From: Paulinella micropora
Lineage: Eukaryota > Cercozoa > Imbricatea > Euglyphida > Paulinellidae
Reading direction: 5' to 3'
Length of the DNA: 64,000 nucleotides
Assembly (NCBI GenBank): GCA_019918135.1
Contig: WBZZ01005776.1
Span: forward strand, 219,853-283,852
The position numbers and the translations under genes were made by a program. The notes beneath the pieces were generated by a model. That model saw only the letters and a program-made list of their open reading frames with translations, was not told the DNA's origin and searched no databases. This document shows, piece by piece, positions 9,363 through 22,599 of the stretch. Every line of letters begins with the position of its first letter. Position 1 is the stretch's first letter.

Positions 9363-9857
9363 TAACAGAACGAGCGCGCGTGAGTGTGTAAGAGAGAGAG
9401 GGAGAGAGAGAGAGAGAGAACTGCGGTACGTTTGTAACAGTACCAACTTATCAGCAGACACTGTGGGGTCTCCTTTCCGCCTGTGTCCGGGCTCAGTTGA
9501 AATATGTATGTCAAATACCGGTACTCTCAGACCATGACTGAGGCTGCCAGCAGAACTGCGCGTTCTTAAGGGGGGCACCCACTTAACGCCAAAAACCACC
9601 AAATATGGCATACAAATATTTATCGTTATTTATGGTGCGGGAACGTTTGGCCCACGTCAAATACTGCATCCGGTATTAATACCAAAAAAGTGGATTGTTG
9701 AAAAATCAACAGAAAAAGAGGCCCAACGCACCACACCAAACACCAGAATGGCCTACATTTACCACGATGGATTATCTTGGATCATATGTAATTTCATCGC
9801 CCTATGCCTGAGGTTCATTAGTGTTGGCTTTGCCATTCGAGTAACTTCGAGTCAAAC
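9363..9857. other. Non-coding spacer before the large LTR element
   Basis: A GA microsatellite at about 9389-9420, then AT-rich unique sequence. At 9783-9794 it contains CATATGTAATTT, identical to the termini of element A, followed by TTAGTG as in element A. This may be the left end of a related element into which the LTR element later inserted. No gene was seen. Confidence 0.4.
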
Positions 9858-10244
9858 TTGTAGGCGCAGATAGGTAAATATGCGTCCTTTTCTTATACCC
9901 CTATACACAGTGATGTATAGAAGAGCTATATCTCTTTAAGATGTAGTTATATCAGTTTTTATTTATATACTTTTGAGCCGGTTGAAATCGATAATATTAC
10001 GATTCACGACCGGTACTACTTTTTTAAGCCGTTTAATATTACCGTTAGGTGTGACACATGGGAAATGCCTCTCTGTTTCCTTTTTGTTGCTTGGCTCTGA
10101 CAGTCTCCTACATTTTCCGCCATACTGGTTTCCTCTCTCTGTGGAGGAGGATTCTTAGATTAGGTTATTTTCAGAGTGTTTTGGATTTGGAAGGACGAAT
10201 ACCCCGGCTATCAATAAACAATATCTTTTGATTGTAACCGACAA
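9858..10244 (+). repeat. 5' LTR
   Basis: 387 bp, near-identical to 25825-26205. An AATAAA at about 10213, shortly before the 3' end, is a possible polyadenylation signal. The copies differ by about five substitutions and one length difference near 10150-10165. Confidence 0.92.
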
Positions 10245-10247
10245 AAG

Positions 10248-10265
10248 TGGAGTCCCAGCCTAGCC
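10248..10265 (+). other. Candidate primer-binding site
   Basis: TGGAGTCCCAGCC begins three bases after the 5' LTR. A TGG start is expected of a sequence complementary to a tRNA 3' CCA end. The tRNA species was not identified. Confidence 0.5.
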
Positions 10266-11859
10266 TCGGATTTTTTTTTTCGTATCCTCCAAATTCAATT
10301 TTGCAAATTGAAAAAGCCACTTTCCCAAGCAAAGTAAGAAGGAAGTGTAGTGGTGGAGTGTAGGTAAGGAGTGAGGGAGGTGTTAGGAGAGTGTGCTGCA
10401 CGAAAATAACAGTGAAATCTTGCACAGATGCCCCGCACAGCGGCACTGCAAGACACTCGTTGTCTGTACACTTTTGACACCTACTGTAGGGCGTTTGGGG
10501 AATGTAGGGAAGCACAGAAAGTGTATCCAGTGGGATAGAAACACTAGAGTGTTCACTGGATTGATTGTCGACACATTATCGAGTCAGAGAAGTGCTTTAC
10601 AGACACAAACAAGGGGAGTGGATAGACCCTCCTGTCTGTCCTGTCAACACTCTTACACTTAATCACTACACACACTCCTCACAAGGAGTGTAACAAACAC
10701 CTACACACTCTAGCTATCGTCTGTACTGCCATAAACACGTTGCACAAACAAACGTTGCACACACGGAAGCACGTCACACACAATGGGATAGGGCACAGGA
10801 AAACACTGAGACGAACGACACACAGACATACAGCAATTCATTTGGCATAAAACCTGTTTCAACGGTGCATTACACACATCCAACTCTAATAGAGGTGGCC
10901 ATCTCTTAAAAGGGTGGTAGGTGGTAGACCAGTCAGACAAGACATAGGCCAAGGAATTTACGTGTAGAACAGCCACAGTAAGGCGATAACGGAGGTTGTT
11001 TTTGTGACGATTTTTATTTTCGTTAGAAACAAACACAACACACGCCTTACATCACACCCAAGCACTACCAACGTGTTGTGTGATATTGAACAGCCCTACA
11101 AGGACAGAAACTCGGAAACCGAGCAGCTCCTAAGACACCAACGACAAGTGTGTAAAGAGTCACCAGCACTCTGGCAGTACACACACAAGCTCTCGTACAC
11201 ACATAAACGAGACACATTCATCACACCACACTCAAGCACTAACAACGTGTTTGTGGTGTCGATTAGATCACCAACAAAACAAACTCGGACACCGAGCTAC
11301 ACACAAGGCTTCGGCCGTTGTGGTGTGAAGAGTCGACAGCACTTGATACACACGAACACATACATACACACGAGAACGCTCACAAACACACCCCCCATGC
11401 TGCAAAAAGGCAAAGCTTCGGTTGCTTTTTGAGTTGGGAAAGAATCTCTCAAAAAAGGACAATACCAGTGACCCATTGGGCAGAACCCTGAAAGGCTCAT
11501 TGACAAAACCTTTTTGAACGATTCTTGATCGTGCACACACGAGGGTGGAAGAAGGTGGCTAACCAATTTGTTTGTGAAGCATAAGTGTGGTGCACGTTAT
11601 CAGGGTGCACACGTACACATCGTCTGGATCGACGACAAGGACAGCAAGGCTTCCCCTGACAAGGGGGGGTGAGTACATCCTCCACCTTGACTGTTTGGTT
11701 GTGTGTTTGCGGGTTGGTTGTTGGGTTGTTGTGAGTGGTGGTGGATTCGAACATTGAACACACCGAACGGAACACAGAACAACACAACGAACACGACAAC
11801 ATAGATCGACAAGAAACACACGACACTGCTCGTTTTCCACCCCCAAGGGGCAAGACACC
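10266..11859 (+). other. Leader of the large LTR element, with an internal duplication
   Basis: About 1.6 kb, CA-rich, without convincing coding sequence. A block of about 90 bp near 11045-11130 (CAAGCACTACCAACGTGTT, then ACTCGGAAACCGAGC) recurs in diverged form near 11225-11310. The stretch 11640-11860 is also non-coding and leads to the first long open segment. Confidence 0.6.
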
Positions 11860-14800
11860 ATGCATCATACATGGATAGGCTCTACCACGAGACCATCCGC
11901 CGCTACACGCCTCGACATGTCTGAGGAAGCAGACGAAGTCGAACAAACCGCCTCAGGCGAGACATTTTCCACTCCAGCACGGGGGGGAAGCAGAGCACAG
12001 GAGGAACCTGTCACTGCCCCTCGTTCCCCATGGAGAGGACCCGACAACGGGTTAGTGATCCCGGAGCGTCACGTTCAGACGAAGGTTGTCCTTGATCGTT
12101 ATCGTGGTCCAGCCGAGGGATGGCCTGAGACTCCGACAGACGATAAGGAACACGGGATCAATACCTCGGAAAAAGACCAACACCTCCACCCTAACAACAA
12201 GTATGAGGAGATGGAGTGGCAACGATGTATGTTCGATGATGGTGAGACCCAGGGAGCAATAGGTGTGGTGCATCGGAACCACCCTGCCCTCACGGTCAAT
12301 GGCGTCGCGACCATCCAAAACATAATCGACCTATACTCGGCTCTAGCTGTAGTACGGGACTCTTTACTGGACGAAGCGTGGGCCATTAACCACCAAAGGT
12401 ACCAAGCGTTGCTCAGTACCTTATTCGTTGACAAGAAAGAGATCCAGCCCACTTTGACTTTCCCATACACTGCGGCGGCTGACAAAGAGCTCGCCACGGA
12501 CACGAAATGGCCAAATAGTGCGGGGTTGTTAGTGTTTATTTCTGAAATACAGAATTGGAACTCAATCTCAGCTCGTAACCTGGGGGCGGCCATTGCCATA
12601 TGGAACCTCACCCTTACGGAAACCAAAAGCTGGAAACAGCAACTTCTCCCCCCAGGGGACAACTCTCCACAAGCTTCCCAAGCACGGGAAACCCTAAATG
12701 AGCTGCTTGACACGCTTGAGCAGCATTCATGGACATGGGTGTACCGAATGGTCACGAAGTTCAAATACATCAAGTTCAACTTGACGTTCGACAAGGTTAT
12801 CAAACCTGATGGCAAGGCCTTGGAGATGAAGGTCGCCCCTCACCCAGCGGTCAAGCTATATTGGTGCAATTATTGTGCCATGTGCGAGCTCGTCGCCCAA
12901 ACTATAAGTGACATCCTTCGCATTCGCTTAGCGACTGAAGTGCATGTCACATATGGTAATGATGGGAGACCTACCGTTGCCCCAGAGGGTACGAAGTTCG
13001 TCTTCTTACATCGGACTGTTGTTGTTCCGCCTCCAGGGAACAGTAGTGGGGGTGGAGGAAATAACCAGCCCCCCACCACTAATGAACACCAGAAGCCGGT
13101 GAACAACAAGCTCGTGGAACGGGCCTTGGAGAGGTTAGACAAGGCCGCAACCTTCGGCTATGGCAAATACAACCCTCAGGTCAATATCGACTTTGGGGAT
13201 GGGATTTTGCTGCTGTTGGGCTACACATGTATGGACAGCACGGTTGGACAGTTCAGCTTGACCGTCGCTGATACCAAACAAATACTAGTCAACAGAGCTA
13301 GTCGATGGGCCTCACAGGACCTGTTAACACATAAGTGGCCCCAATGGGATGGAGAGGCGGGTAGGTTAATCCGCAGTGGGCAATTGAAGTCCACCATGCG
13401 ATCCCATTACCTGCTTGAACAATTCAGAGTCGTTCGGGGGGCAAATTGGCAATTTATGTGCGACCCGGTCATTGTGGCGGACCTCGTGTCATCTATGGCA
13501 CAGCGGATGTGGGAGGCAAACGTCTCACATACCGAAATCATAGATCTCCCACAGAAATTAATCACTCCCCTCGTTCGCACTTGGCAACGTTGTTGGTGGC
13601 GGTTCTCAAGGGCATCGCTAGAGCAACCACCACTAGAGGCCGAACGACTGGGGAGTATTACATCCGACAAGTCTTGTCTAAAGCGCAAGACGCCGATGAT
13701 AGGACGTTCTCGCTCTTGAACTTTCGTATCAATCGGTTAGTCGAGGTGGCTCGGTGGGATGCGAAGTTCGTTACGAAGATATTTGGTTCCGCGGCCAATG
13801 CGGAAGAACGACGAAGGAGGGCTAATCTCCTGTTACAGGCGATGCAGGAGGTGGGCATATCATTGACGGACCATCAGTCCAAGGCCAACGAGCCCCAATT
13901 TGATATACTCACGTTTGTCACGTCCAATTCCTGGGGAGGTTACTCTAGTACGGGTCCAGCCCCTATCAGAGATCCTCATCCAGTTCCTCGAACCCGTATT
14001 GGCCTTCGTCATCGAGCTCGTCAAGCTCATCGAACCCGTACTGGGGTCAGGGTGGTGGGCAATCACCGAATCCTTACGTCAACACATCATCTCCAGCAGG
14101 GGGTAGCCCTAATCCATACACACAGACAACCAAGTCGGGATTTCATTCTCCACCACCAGTGGGTGTGACATCACCACCTCCTACATATCAGGCACCACAA
14201 TTCACCATGCCTTTCTACACACCACCACCCGTACTGCCTCCCATATTGCCCATTCTTCCCGCCGGCGGCTCCGACCCAGGGGGCCCCGCCCGCGACTCAG
14301 TCAGCGGGCAAGAAGAAGAGGAAAACACGCGTCATCCCGCGCCCAACAAGCCAACCGCTCAGCTCATACCCCATCGACCAGGGTCCGAATCGCTGTCCAT
14401 ATGGCATCCAATGGAGCAGATTGGCAATCCTCCACCGAACAAAACAAATGTCATATGCGATTATTTTCATCATGCGTTGGCATTCAATGCCCTACCGGAT
14501 ACACGATTCTGGGTATGGCCGTGCCTCATGAGTGAGTCGTGTCAACGATGGCAAACTTACCCGGGCACCCCGCAACACCCAATTGCGATGAGACGGTACA
14601 TACGCCGATACAAGGCGGGAGAGTCGAAGGTTAAGAAGCCGGAAGACGGCGATTGGGTGCCCTGCCCAAAGCAGCAGGCACACCTCAAATTGCCCTTCCC
14701 AGACGTGGACGAGCATGGGTGGGTCTCGTTAGTACCAAACGGGCAGGTGGCGGGATGGTATGCGGCCTTTGACGCGGAGGCCGATACGCTCAAGAGCCAG

Positions 14801-14980
14801 TTCTCGGCGGCGGAGAGATACGCGGCGTACATGCCTGGACAGGAGTACCTCCTGGCCCAGATGGGTACACGCACCGCACGCAAACGCAAACGCAAAAGCT
14901 CGCAACGCGTCACGTGCTGTGCAGGCCCAAGCCAGCCAGCAGGACAGAAGTCCAAGAAACGAAAATACGGCAAGTGATGG
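11860..14980 (+). pseudogene. Gag-like region of the large LTR element (fossil, broken)
   Basis: The first coding block after the leader, in the position of gag. It opens with a segment of about 600 residues that starts with a hydrophilic, Pro/Ser-containing stretch and continues with mixed helical sequence. The later part is Pro-rich (YQAP, PPPVLPP types) and ends in a strongly basic tail (RKRKRKSS and KKRKYGK), suited to nucleic-acid binding. No zinc knuckle was seen. Gag is inferred from position and the basic tail; I recognise no sequence family. Confidence 0.5.
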
Positions 14981-15890
14981 ACAACCTCTCGCACAGGCAC
15001 AACCCAGGGCTAGCAAGCGCGCACGCTTCTCAGACCCGTTGGTAGCCATCGCAGACGGTGACACACACGTCGTTAAGAGCGGACTGGAGGTTAGGGCCCC
15101 ACCTGCAACTAAGGTAGTGGAAATCGCGGACAAGCCACCGTCGGATCGGGTCAGCGGCCACCGCTGCACCGTCAACGAGTGAGACAGTCACGATCGCATC
15201 CACACCACCTGTAGACACGAAACGGGTAGATACGACTCTGCCGATAGATAGGGTAGATAGGTTGGCGAGTTCACCAACGCCAGGTCAGGTGGCCACAGTC
15301 AGTATCCCACCACCGACGGGTAGGGTTGTTGATTCCCCACCTACACCACTCATAGACAGCTCTAAGGGGGTCTCAGACTCCTCCATAGACAGCTCTGCTA
15401 CACAGGGATGAAACCAGGGATAACAGAGGGGTACAACAGTAGTCGTGGGAAGTGACGACCATCCGCAATCATGTACAGGCGGACCCTCATATCCACCCAA
15501 AGACAATGTCACAGAGGTGACTAACGCAGATGACAGTGAAATGGACAGGCTAAGTAGCCGTGGCCGCACAGCGGGCACCTGCGTAAGCGATGCAGGCTCC
15601 ATCCCGATCGACCCGTTACAGAAAACCGCCCCTTTTGTGAACAAGGTGAATAACATTAAAGCCAGGGCAACACACACTATAGCACCTCAAAGGTCTTTGC
15701 TCGGTCGAGATGTTCGACTAGCCCCGGAACGGTGGCCGGTTCGAATATTAATCGCTCCAATATACCACACATCGATCACGCTTTTCTCCCATGCACAGGG
15801 GGCACGTTTACTGCATCACCATTTCTAGCACAGGATGCCGTAGTACTCCCGGGACCAAGGGATGGCCCAAGCGTAGCTCCGGCGGTGGTG
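14981..15890 (+). other. Gag-protease linker region of the LTR element
   Basis: Ser/Thr/Pro-rich open stretches without a recognisable domain lie between the gag-like block and the protease. Confidence 0.4.
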
Positions 15891-16420
15891 GGCTGAAACC
15901 ACTGGTGGACCCGGATAAGCTTGGCGACGCCCAGCGCCGGAGAGCGAAAAGGTATGCCGAGCTAGAACTACAACAAGCCCTCATGTCACAGGCCGAACCA
16001 CAGGACCTCCCGGATGCGGAGGCAAGGGATATGAGCTACACCCGATTGTATTGGCGGGAGCTTAACACCCACTTGGACACCGGTAATGACAGCATGGCAC
16101 AGATCACATTTGCGGGACGTAGATTCATGGATAAGTTCGGGAAATTATTTGATTTCACGCGAGAGGGAAAACTCGGGTTTATTCGTGGGGCAAATGACGG
16201 TCGCAGTGCGATCGTAGGTTGCATTAAAGATCGAATTCCCAACGGGTATGACATATACCGTGCACGTCTTAGTGGTGCCGGATTTCCCGGGTACGATAGT
16301 GCTGGGTAAGCCTGATCTCAAGATGATGGAGGCACAGCTTCTCTTGGGTCAGGACGTAATCAGGTACGGAAGGGGACGACACGTGTCGGAGTACCCTATC
16401 CTTAGCCCTGGCCCAGAACG
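15890..16420 (+). pseudogene. Retroviral-type aspartic protease region (fossil)
   Basis: HLDTGND near 16070-16090 matches the catalytic DTG motif of pepsin-like retrotransposon proteases. About 75 codons on, IVLGKPDL resembles the hydrophobic-LG motif that closes the fold. Its position directly upstream of RT is standard for Ty3/gypsy. Confidence 0.6.
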
Positions 16421-17399
16421 TCCGACAGATCATCCGTATAGGGGTAGGGCACAGGTGACGTTGATCCCTCCCGCACCACCCATACCGCATGATATAAGGA
16501 CAGAGCAACGTGTTACACCCGCAGGCACAGCTTGGGTATACACGAACGTATATGTCCCGGAGCTGACCGACCCATGGGCGGGCTTCGAGGATTTGGCGGC
16601 AGAACGCGAGGCCCAAATCTTGCTGTTGCGGAAGCAAGAAGAATCGTGGCATGGGTTTGACCGAACCTACCTCTATGGAGGCGGGCAGAAGCAACCACAC
16701 GAATTCATACGGGTCAAGTCCAGCCTAGTCTTCCACGCATCGAAACGCCTCACAGAGGACGACGATGTCATGGAAAAACTGAAACAATTGTATAAGGGAT
16801 CGGAGCCCATCCAGCCCGAGAGCCTATCGAAAGTACCGAAGCTTCTAGCGGATAGACTGGATCGGGGTGAGGACATCACAATCATCCTCCCGATACACCC
16901 ACCGTGATGTGGTGGAGAGATGTATTGGATAGGGTAGTTGATGATCCGATACCGATACCTAGCAGACAGGCTAAACCGCTCATGGCATTTAGGCTTGGAT
17001 CACGGCAGGATGGTCTGGCGTACAGAACCAAAGTCCTGACCCGGAAAGTCGATGACATGAGAGAGCTGGCCTTTCAGATATTTCCGGGTTTCTATCATAA
17101 GTCGGCGGCGAAACAATACGCTGATATGATAGTGGAACTGCAGGAATTCGCCACATGGGACAATCAGTCCACCACGCGATACCCAGGCAGGGACGCGAAG
17201 GATGAGGTTGAGGATCCGGACTCCATTCTAGAGTACCCGGACGATCCAAGGGATCAGAAGCCGGTAGAAGAGATCATCGAGGAGGTCATAGCACGACAGT
17301 CAGGGTCGCCAGACTTCGTTCGGGATCTCAAGGACCAATTTCTGAAGAACAAAACCCTCTTTGGACCTCTTGTAGCCGGTGGGGTAAAACACACTGCTG

Positions 17400-18780
17400 C
17401 TAAGATAGAGCGCCAGGTGGGACAAACGATGCCTTGTCTTCGCGGATCACGCCTCAGTTACAAAGAGGAACAGATCTGTGAAGAAATGATCCAAGACATG
17501 TTAGCTAAACGGCTCATAGATCCATCATGGTCAGAATACCGATCACCAGTTCGGTTAGCACCAAAGCCGGATGGCAAGCAGCGATTTTTTTTGTATCAAT
17601 TACACGAGGCTCAATAAAATCATCAAGAGCGTTGAGGCACCAATCCCCAGCATGCGGGACAGTCTTAACCGACTCCGACAAGCTAAGTTCTTTACAAAGC
17701 TGGACCTGAAAAATGGATTCTGGAACATCCCTTTGGATGTGGATAGTCGGGCGCTAACGGCCTTTGCCGTTGGAGGAAGGCTATACCAGTGGACGGTTCT
17801 CCCAATGGGATTGAAGACCGCTCCAGCAATCTTCCAGGATTGCATGAATCAGGCTCTTTCCGATCCGAAGTACGGCGATCCGAAGTTCGCTGAGACTTAC
17901 GGGCATACTAACCAGTATAGCTTTTGTTATATCGATGATATCGTTATTTATTCGAACACGGAGGCAGAGCATCTGGCTCACGTATCGGATATACTGAGAC
18001 GCTTGGAAGCTTTAGGCCTCAGGCTGAACCTAGAGAAGTGTTCGTTCGCTCAGGACCACATCGACTATCTAGGATACAGGGTCAAGAATGGGGTCATAGT
18101 GTTGAAGCCGGAGAAGCGGGACGCTATACGTTCCCTTCCACGCCAAACACACGCACAGCGTTGCACTCTTTTCTCTGTATGGCACAGGTGTACTCAGAAT
18201 TCATTCCGAACTTTCAGGATTTCGTTAAACCATTACGGGACTTCTGCCTGCATGGCGACCCGGATGGTGAATGGCCGCCAAAGGCAGCGGAAGTATACTC
18301 GAAGTTGAAGGAAGCGTTGACACGAAACCCCCTTACAGAGGGCGGATCGGTCTTGATTCTTCCTGACTTTGAAAAGTGTTTTGTTGTGGCGACCGACGCG
18401 TCGAAATACGCGGTCGGGGCTGTCTTACAACAATACGACGAAGAGCATAAACAGCTAAGACCGATCATGCTCGTCAGCAAGAAGCTGACGCCCGAACAGG
18501 TCAACTATTGCACAAGGCAACGTGAAGCGTTGGCGATAGTTTGGGCGTTCAGTCGGCTGAGGGAGTACCTTTGGGGTGCCCCGAACATATTGATTCAGAC
18601 AGATCACGCTAAGCTGCGATGGCTCATGGATCGGGAGCATACGGGACGACTGGCCCGATGGCAATCGGAGTTGGCTTTGTATGATTTCACCATTGAGTAC
18701 ATCAAAGGCAAGGAGAACACGGTCCCAGATAGCTTATCGCGGATGCCTCGGGTAAAGGGCTCCGTGGGCGACGGCTTAGA
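17400..18780 (+). pseudogene. Reverse transcriptase and RNase H of the large LTR element (fossil)
   Basis: RT landmarks in order: SPVRLAPKPDGKQRF, TKLDLKNGFWNIPL, LPMGLKTAPAIFQ and the active-site YIDDIVIYS near 17930-17955, then LGYRVKNG. RNase H follows, with VATDASKYAVGAVLQQ, a conserved REALAIVWA, QTDHAKLRW and a closing DSLSRMPR near 18750. The domain order and motifs are those of Ty3/gypsy. The 500 bp upstream of RT code for a linker with no domain I recognise. Shortly after the RNase H, near 19.2 kb, plausible plus-strand coding ends. Confidence 0.85.
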
Positions 18781-19177
18781 TCGTTTTGCCTTGAACACTC
18801 CTACGGCCGGCCTAGTCGGATGGACAGCCAATGATGACTGGGTGGCCACGGAGCATACTGCAGATTTCAAAGACACGCTGCCGGCGGGTATGGCATATCT
18901 GACCTCCACCTCTCAGAGTTGGACACCGGGATATCGACCCGATGCTCAGGCAGAGTTGTTGCACCAGCTGCAATGCATACGGCGAGTGTGTTGCGCGCAA
19001 CACGAGGCTGAGGACTGGCAAAACCTGCTGGAGGAGATCGACACTCAGTCGGATATCCTCAGCGAGGGGGACATAAGGCCGGGTCAGACCCACGAACATG
19101 AACACTTCTTTAACGCGCTCTTCGCGGATAAGTCGCAGTCGTTCTGGGTACCTCAGTCCACCCTTCACGGTCAGCGA

Positions 19178-21233
19178 TTATTGCGGCCGCCGAGCAAACA
19201 CAGCGATCACGGGGACCTGCCTATAGTACGCGAGCACACTGTTTTCAACCCCGAGGTCCCATGGTTGGTCATACTTGCTCCGAAGGTAATAGGCTCTGTA
19301 AGCCTTGACCTCTTCGGGCAGTGGGATATTCGAAAGTTCGAGCAGTCTGTAGTAAGTATTGATATCTTCCTGCGACCACTGCAACTTTCTGAGCTGGTAT
19401 GGCTCAAGCAGCTCTCTCGGCTGTTTCAGAATGCTGTAGAACCGGAGTGCGTGTTTTCGCTGATATTCCTCCAATCCCACCCATCCTTGCAGCGACTTGG
19501 CTTGCTCGAACAAGTGTTTCGTGCTTTAATCTTTCCTCGTCCATCCGTCTATACGGAACGATCCCCGGCAACGGGGTATCGAGATGTCTCCGTGTGCGTA
19601 ACCCCGCTTCCGGGTTGAACACCGGCAGCGACCGCACGCATGACTTCAACTCGACATCACCGTTGTAGGCGTAGTCTGGGCACCGATGTGGCCCATATCT
19701 CTCCGGCGACATGTACGCTCTTTTCGGGAGGTTCCATATCCGAGAGCACCTCGGGTATACCCCTCCGCGTTTCTTTTCCGCTTCGCATTGTACCCGCAGG
19801 ACATTGTCCTGTTCGGTGGGTATATACCTTGCGGATGCATTAAACGTCGGAAAGCCCCGCTCATCGCATTCGGGTGGTGGTGGTGGCGGCAGGTTAACCT
19901 TGCGAGGGTTTGCCTCAAACAAGTGCGGGTCTGGGACCCAATTGACCTGGTTGCCCACCAACCGCATCCGATATGGTTCCTTAGACGGTGTGAACGGGAA
20001 CGTTCGTTCATTCGTGGTATGCGCGAGCGCCGGGCATTGTAGCCTCAGCCTGCGCTCCGCATCTGTGATATCAGGGTAAGGTGGGTAGATTCGGTGTATT
20101 TTACACGACTTTGGGTCGTACGCGTAACGCACCGGTATCTCATACTCCTCCCTTTCCTGTTCTAAGTTCTGAAAAAGATGCAAGCTCATTCCCCGCAACA
20201 TTACCTCCGTGTTGATGCGGTATGGCCTATGCACCCCGGGTGCTACAACCCTGTATGCCCTCTGCGGTACCGGGCCCCGTTCCGAATATACGTACATCGG
20301 TCGGTCAATCGGTCCGTATACTCCGAATATGTCGTCGGAGGCATGGAAGTATGCAATGAACACTTCGTCCCGGCCCCAATGTGCCGTTGGCTCAGGTGGC
20401 GGGCAGCGGTGGTGCTGATACGCCAGATCCGTGGCCACGCGTGGCTGGTCATCAGACCGCTTTGCTTCGGGCGGGTTCAGTTTGTCACTGTAAGCGTCGG
20501 GCTTGAGCCTGTCCTCATTGCCGACCTGCTTCCAATATCGCAATCGGGCTTCCTCCCTATCCTCCTCTGGTGTGAGGTCCATGGGTCGGCATAGCTCCTC
20601 GTTCTCCTCATCCGTTTCCCACTCAAATCCCGTGTGTCGAGGGGTCTTGAGCCCTTCGGGATTGATTTCCGGGTCGGTTGGCGGAGATGAAGGTGTGTCC
20701 TCGGTCGGTGCCTCCCCCTCGTCAGCCGATGACTTCATAGGGGTTGTCAACATCTCCGACTCGACCTCAACTTTCCCCTGTGGGGATGCCGGTGTAGCCA
20801 CAACACTAGCCTGAGTTGTGCCACCTGAGCGTCGAACGGGTGTGAGCGTTGTATCAGGCCCGCCAGGGTTGCGTTGTAAGGAGTCACTTCGCTGTGCGCC
20901 CTTGTTCGCAAGATTGTTTGCGCCACTGCTCGGAGTGGTCATCGTGTTGCGGGGTATCCCCTCTGGTGATTGATGTGTATGACCGCACCTGAAGTTGTCT
21001 TCCTCAGATGGGTCTGATCCCTCCTGCTGCTTCGCCTCGCGATGTCGGCCCGCCACCGGGCTAGCCGCCGGGGTCGTCTCCGCCGGACTACTCCGCGCAG
21101 ATGGATGAGGCTGTTGCCCCGCCCCCGCGATCGCTTGTAATCCTAGGTGTACGATAAGTATCACCAGGATTGAAGCTATGCACGCCAGGAGGAATCCCAA
21201 GTATTGCTCTACCAGATGTCCGGTGCCAAACAT
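19178..21233 (-). pseudogene. Minus-strand ORF with N-terminal membrane segment, inside the LTR element
   Basis: Open from 21233 on the minus strand for about 600 residues, with plausible coding continuing to about 19180. Residues 11-37 (starting YLGFLLACIASILVILIV) form one hydrophobic helix. A Ser/Pro/Thr-rich acidic stretch follows (to about residue 230), then a Tyr/Pro/Arg-rich half with a run of prolines. It does not look like a retroviral envelope: there is no clear signal cleavage site, Cys pattern or C-terminal anchor. A third ORF downstream of pol is known in several Ty3/gypsy lineages, but here it reads against RT. Function unknown. Confidence 0.5.
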
Positions 21234-22590
21234 ACACCGCTAGGTGCCTGTATAATGTACATGTTAGTGAGTTCGTATGTATATATGTCTATATCTCAGC
21301 CCAAGCACAACGAGCAATGTGTGATGTGTGTTTTGTTCTCGTGTCGGTGTTCGACTGTCTGCTCGTTTCCAAACGCTGGTCAACAGCGCGACGACGCGGG
21401 TGCACCCCTGCCCCGGTCACCTTGGCTGCCCGCGTGTTCCGCCCTCGCCGTACTGCGCGATTTGCGGCGGTATATAGGGACGTGTTATAATTATTAGTGG
21501 AATAGATATGCTTATTTATATAGATAGGGCTGTCGGGTGCCTGAGGCCCCTTCCATCCAAACAAAGAGCAGACAAGAGCGAGCATAATATCTAAGACACT
21601 CTGTGGGGAATAACTTATTATACGCCACTCATGCCATAGCCGCGGGAGGCGGGTGTGCAACTCGAGAGGAGGTGGGTATAATATGCAATGTCAACCATAT
21701 TAACGGGCATTGCTGCGCGTTAACATAGCTAACCCGAAGCTATTCCGACCCCTGGTGGAACACCAACTACTAGCCCGTCAAGACACTGGGTCCTTCGGGG
21801 CCGTCGCACCTCACGGAGGGTAAGGCAGGGTCTTTTCCCGTGTATCATGTCATGTTATGCTCTCTTTCACAATCTCTAAGAAGAACGGACTTAGGTAGTA
21901 TTTTAACATGTACGGAGTCCAAAGCCGTGTCCCTTTCCTATGGCTAGTTTCTTACTGTTATTCCCCAGCAATGGTCTTTGGATCTCTCATACTACCCGAA
22001 GTAGCTATGTAAGTGAGGTGTCGCACGGCATGCTAGGCTAGGCTAGTTTGTGTTTCTTTGCCTGCCCCAATATGGCTTTCTTGTATTTGCCTGGTGGTGG
22101 TGCTCCGATGAAATGGGTCGCTATGCCCTCGGCTATTATTTCATCCCACACCTGTAGGGGGGTTCGACCGTGCTGTAGATCGAATGGATAATCTAACACC
22201 ATCAGAGGCCATGCCTGGATTTGCCAGGGCGTGTAGCCTTCTGACTTGTCTGTGATGCCCTTCAAAACGTTTCGACTTCGTTGGAGTCGCGGAACACAGG
22301 ATAAAAGATCCGTGATTCCGGCTCGTCGAGGTCTTGGTGCGATCTGTAGAACTGCAGTACGGGCGGCTCAGCTTTGATTGCCTTGCTTGCGCGCGTAAGC
22401 CGAGTCTGCGGTTCCTATTACCTCACTTTCATGAGGAAAAAGTCGTTCAAGCAATCATCGCCGACGTGCGCTTCCGGCGGTCGGAGAAGGTATATCTTTC
22501 CAACATGCCAGTGCATGGTTTTCACGTCGTCGCCCGATCGCAACTTCGAGTCCGCCGGCGGGCGTCTCGGTACCGGTTCAGCCTTCTCCT
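21234..22590 (-). other. Spacer between membrane ORF and integrase
   Basis: Mostly non-coding. A short plausible minus-strand segment at 22265-22038 (QIQAWPLMVLDYPFDLQHG) may belong to the region after integrase. Nothing else was recognised. Confidence 0.35.
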
Positions 22591-22599
22591 CCTGTTCCT

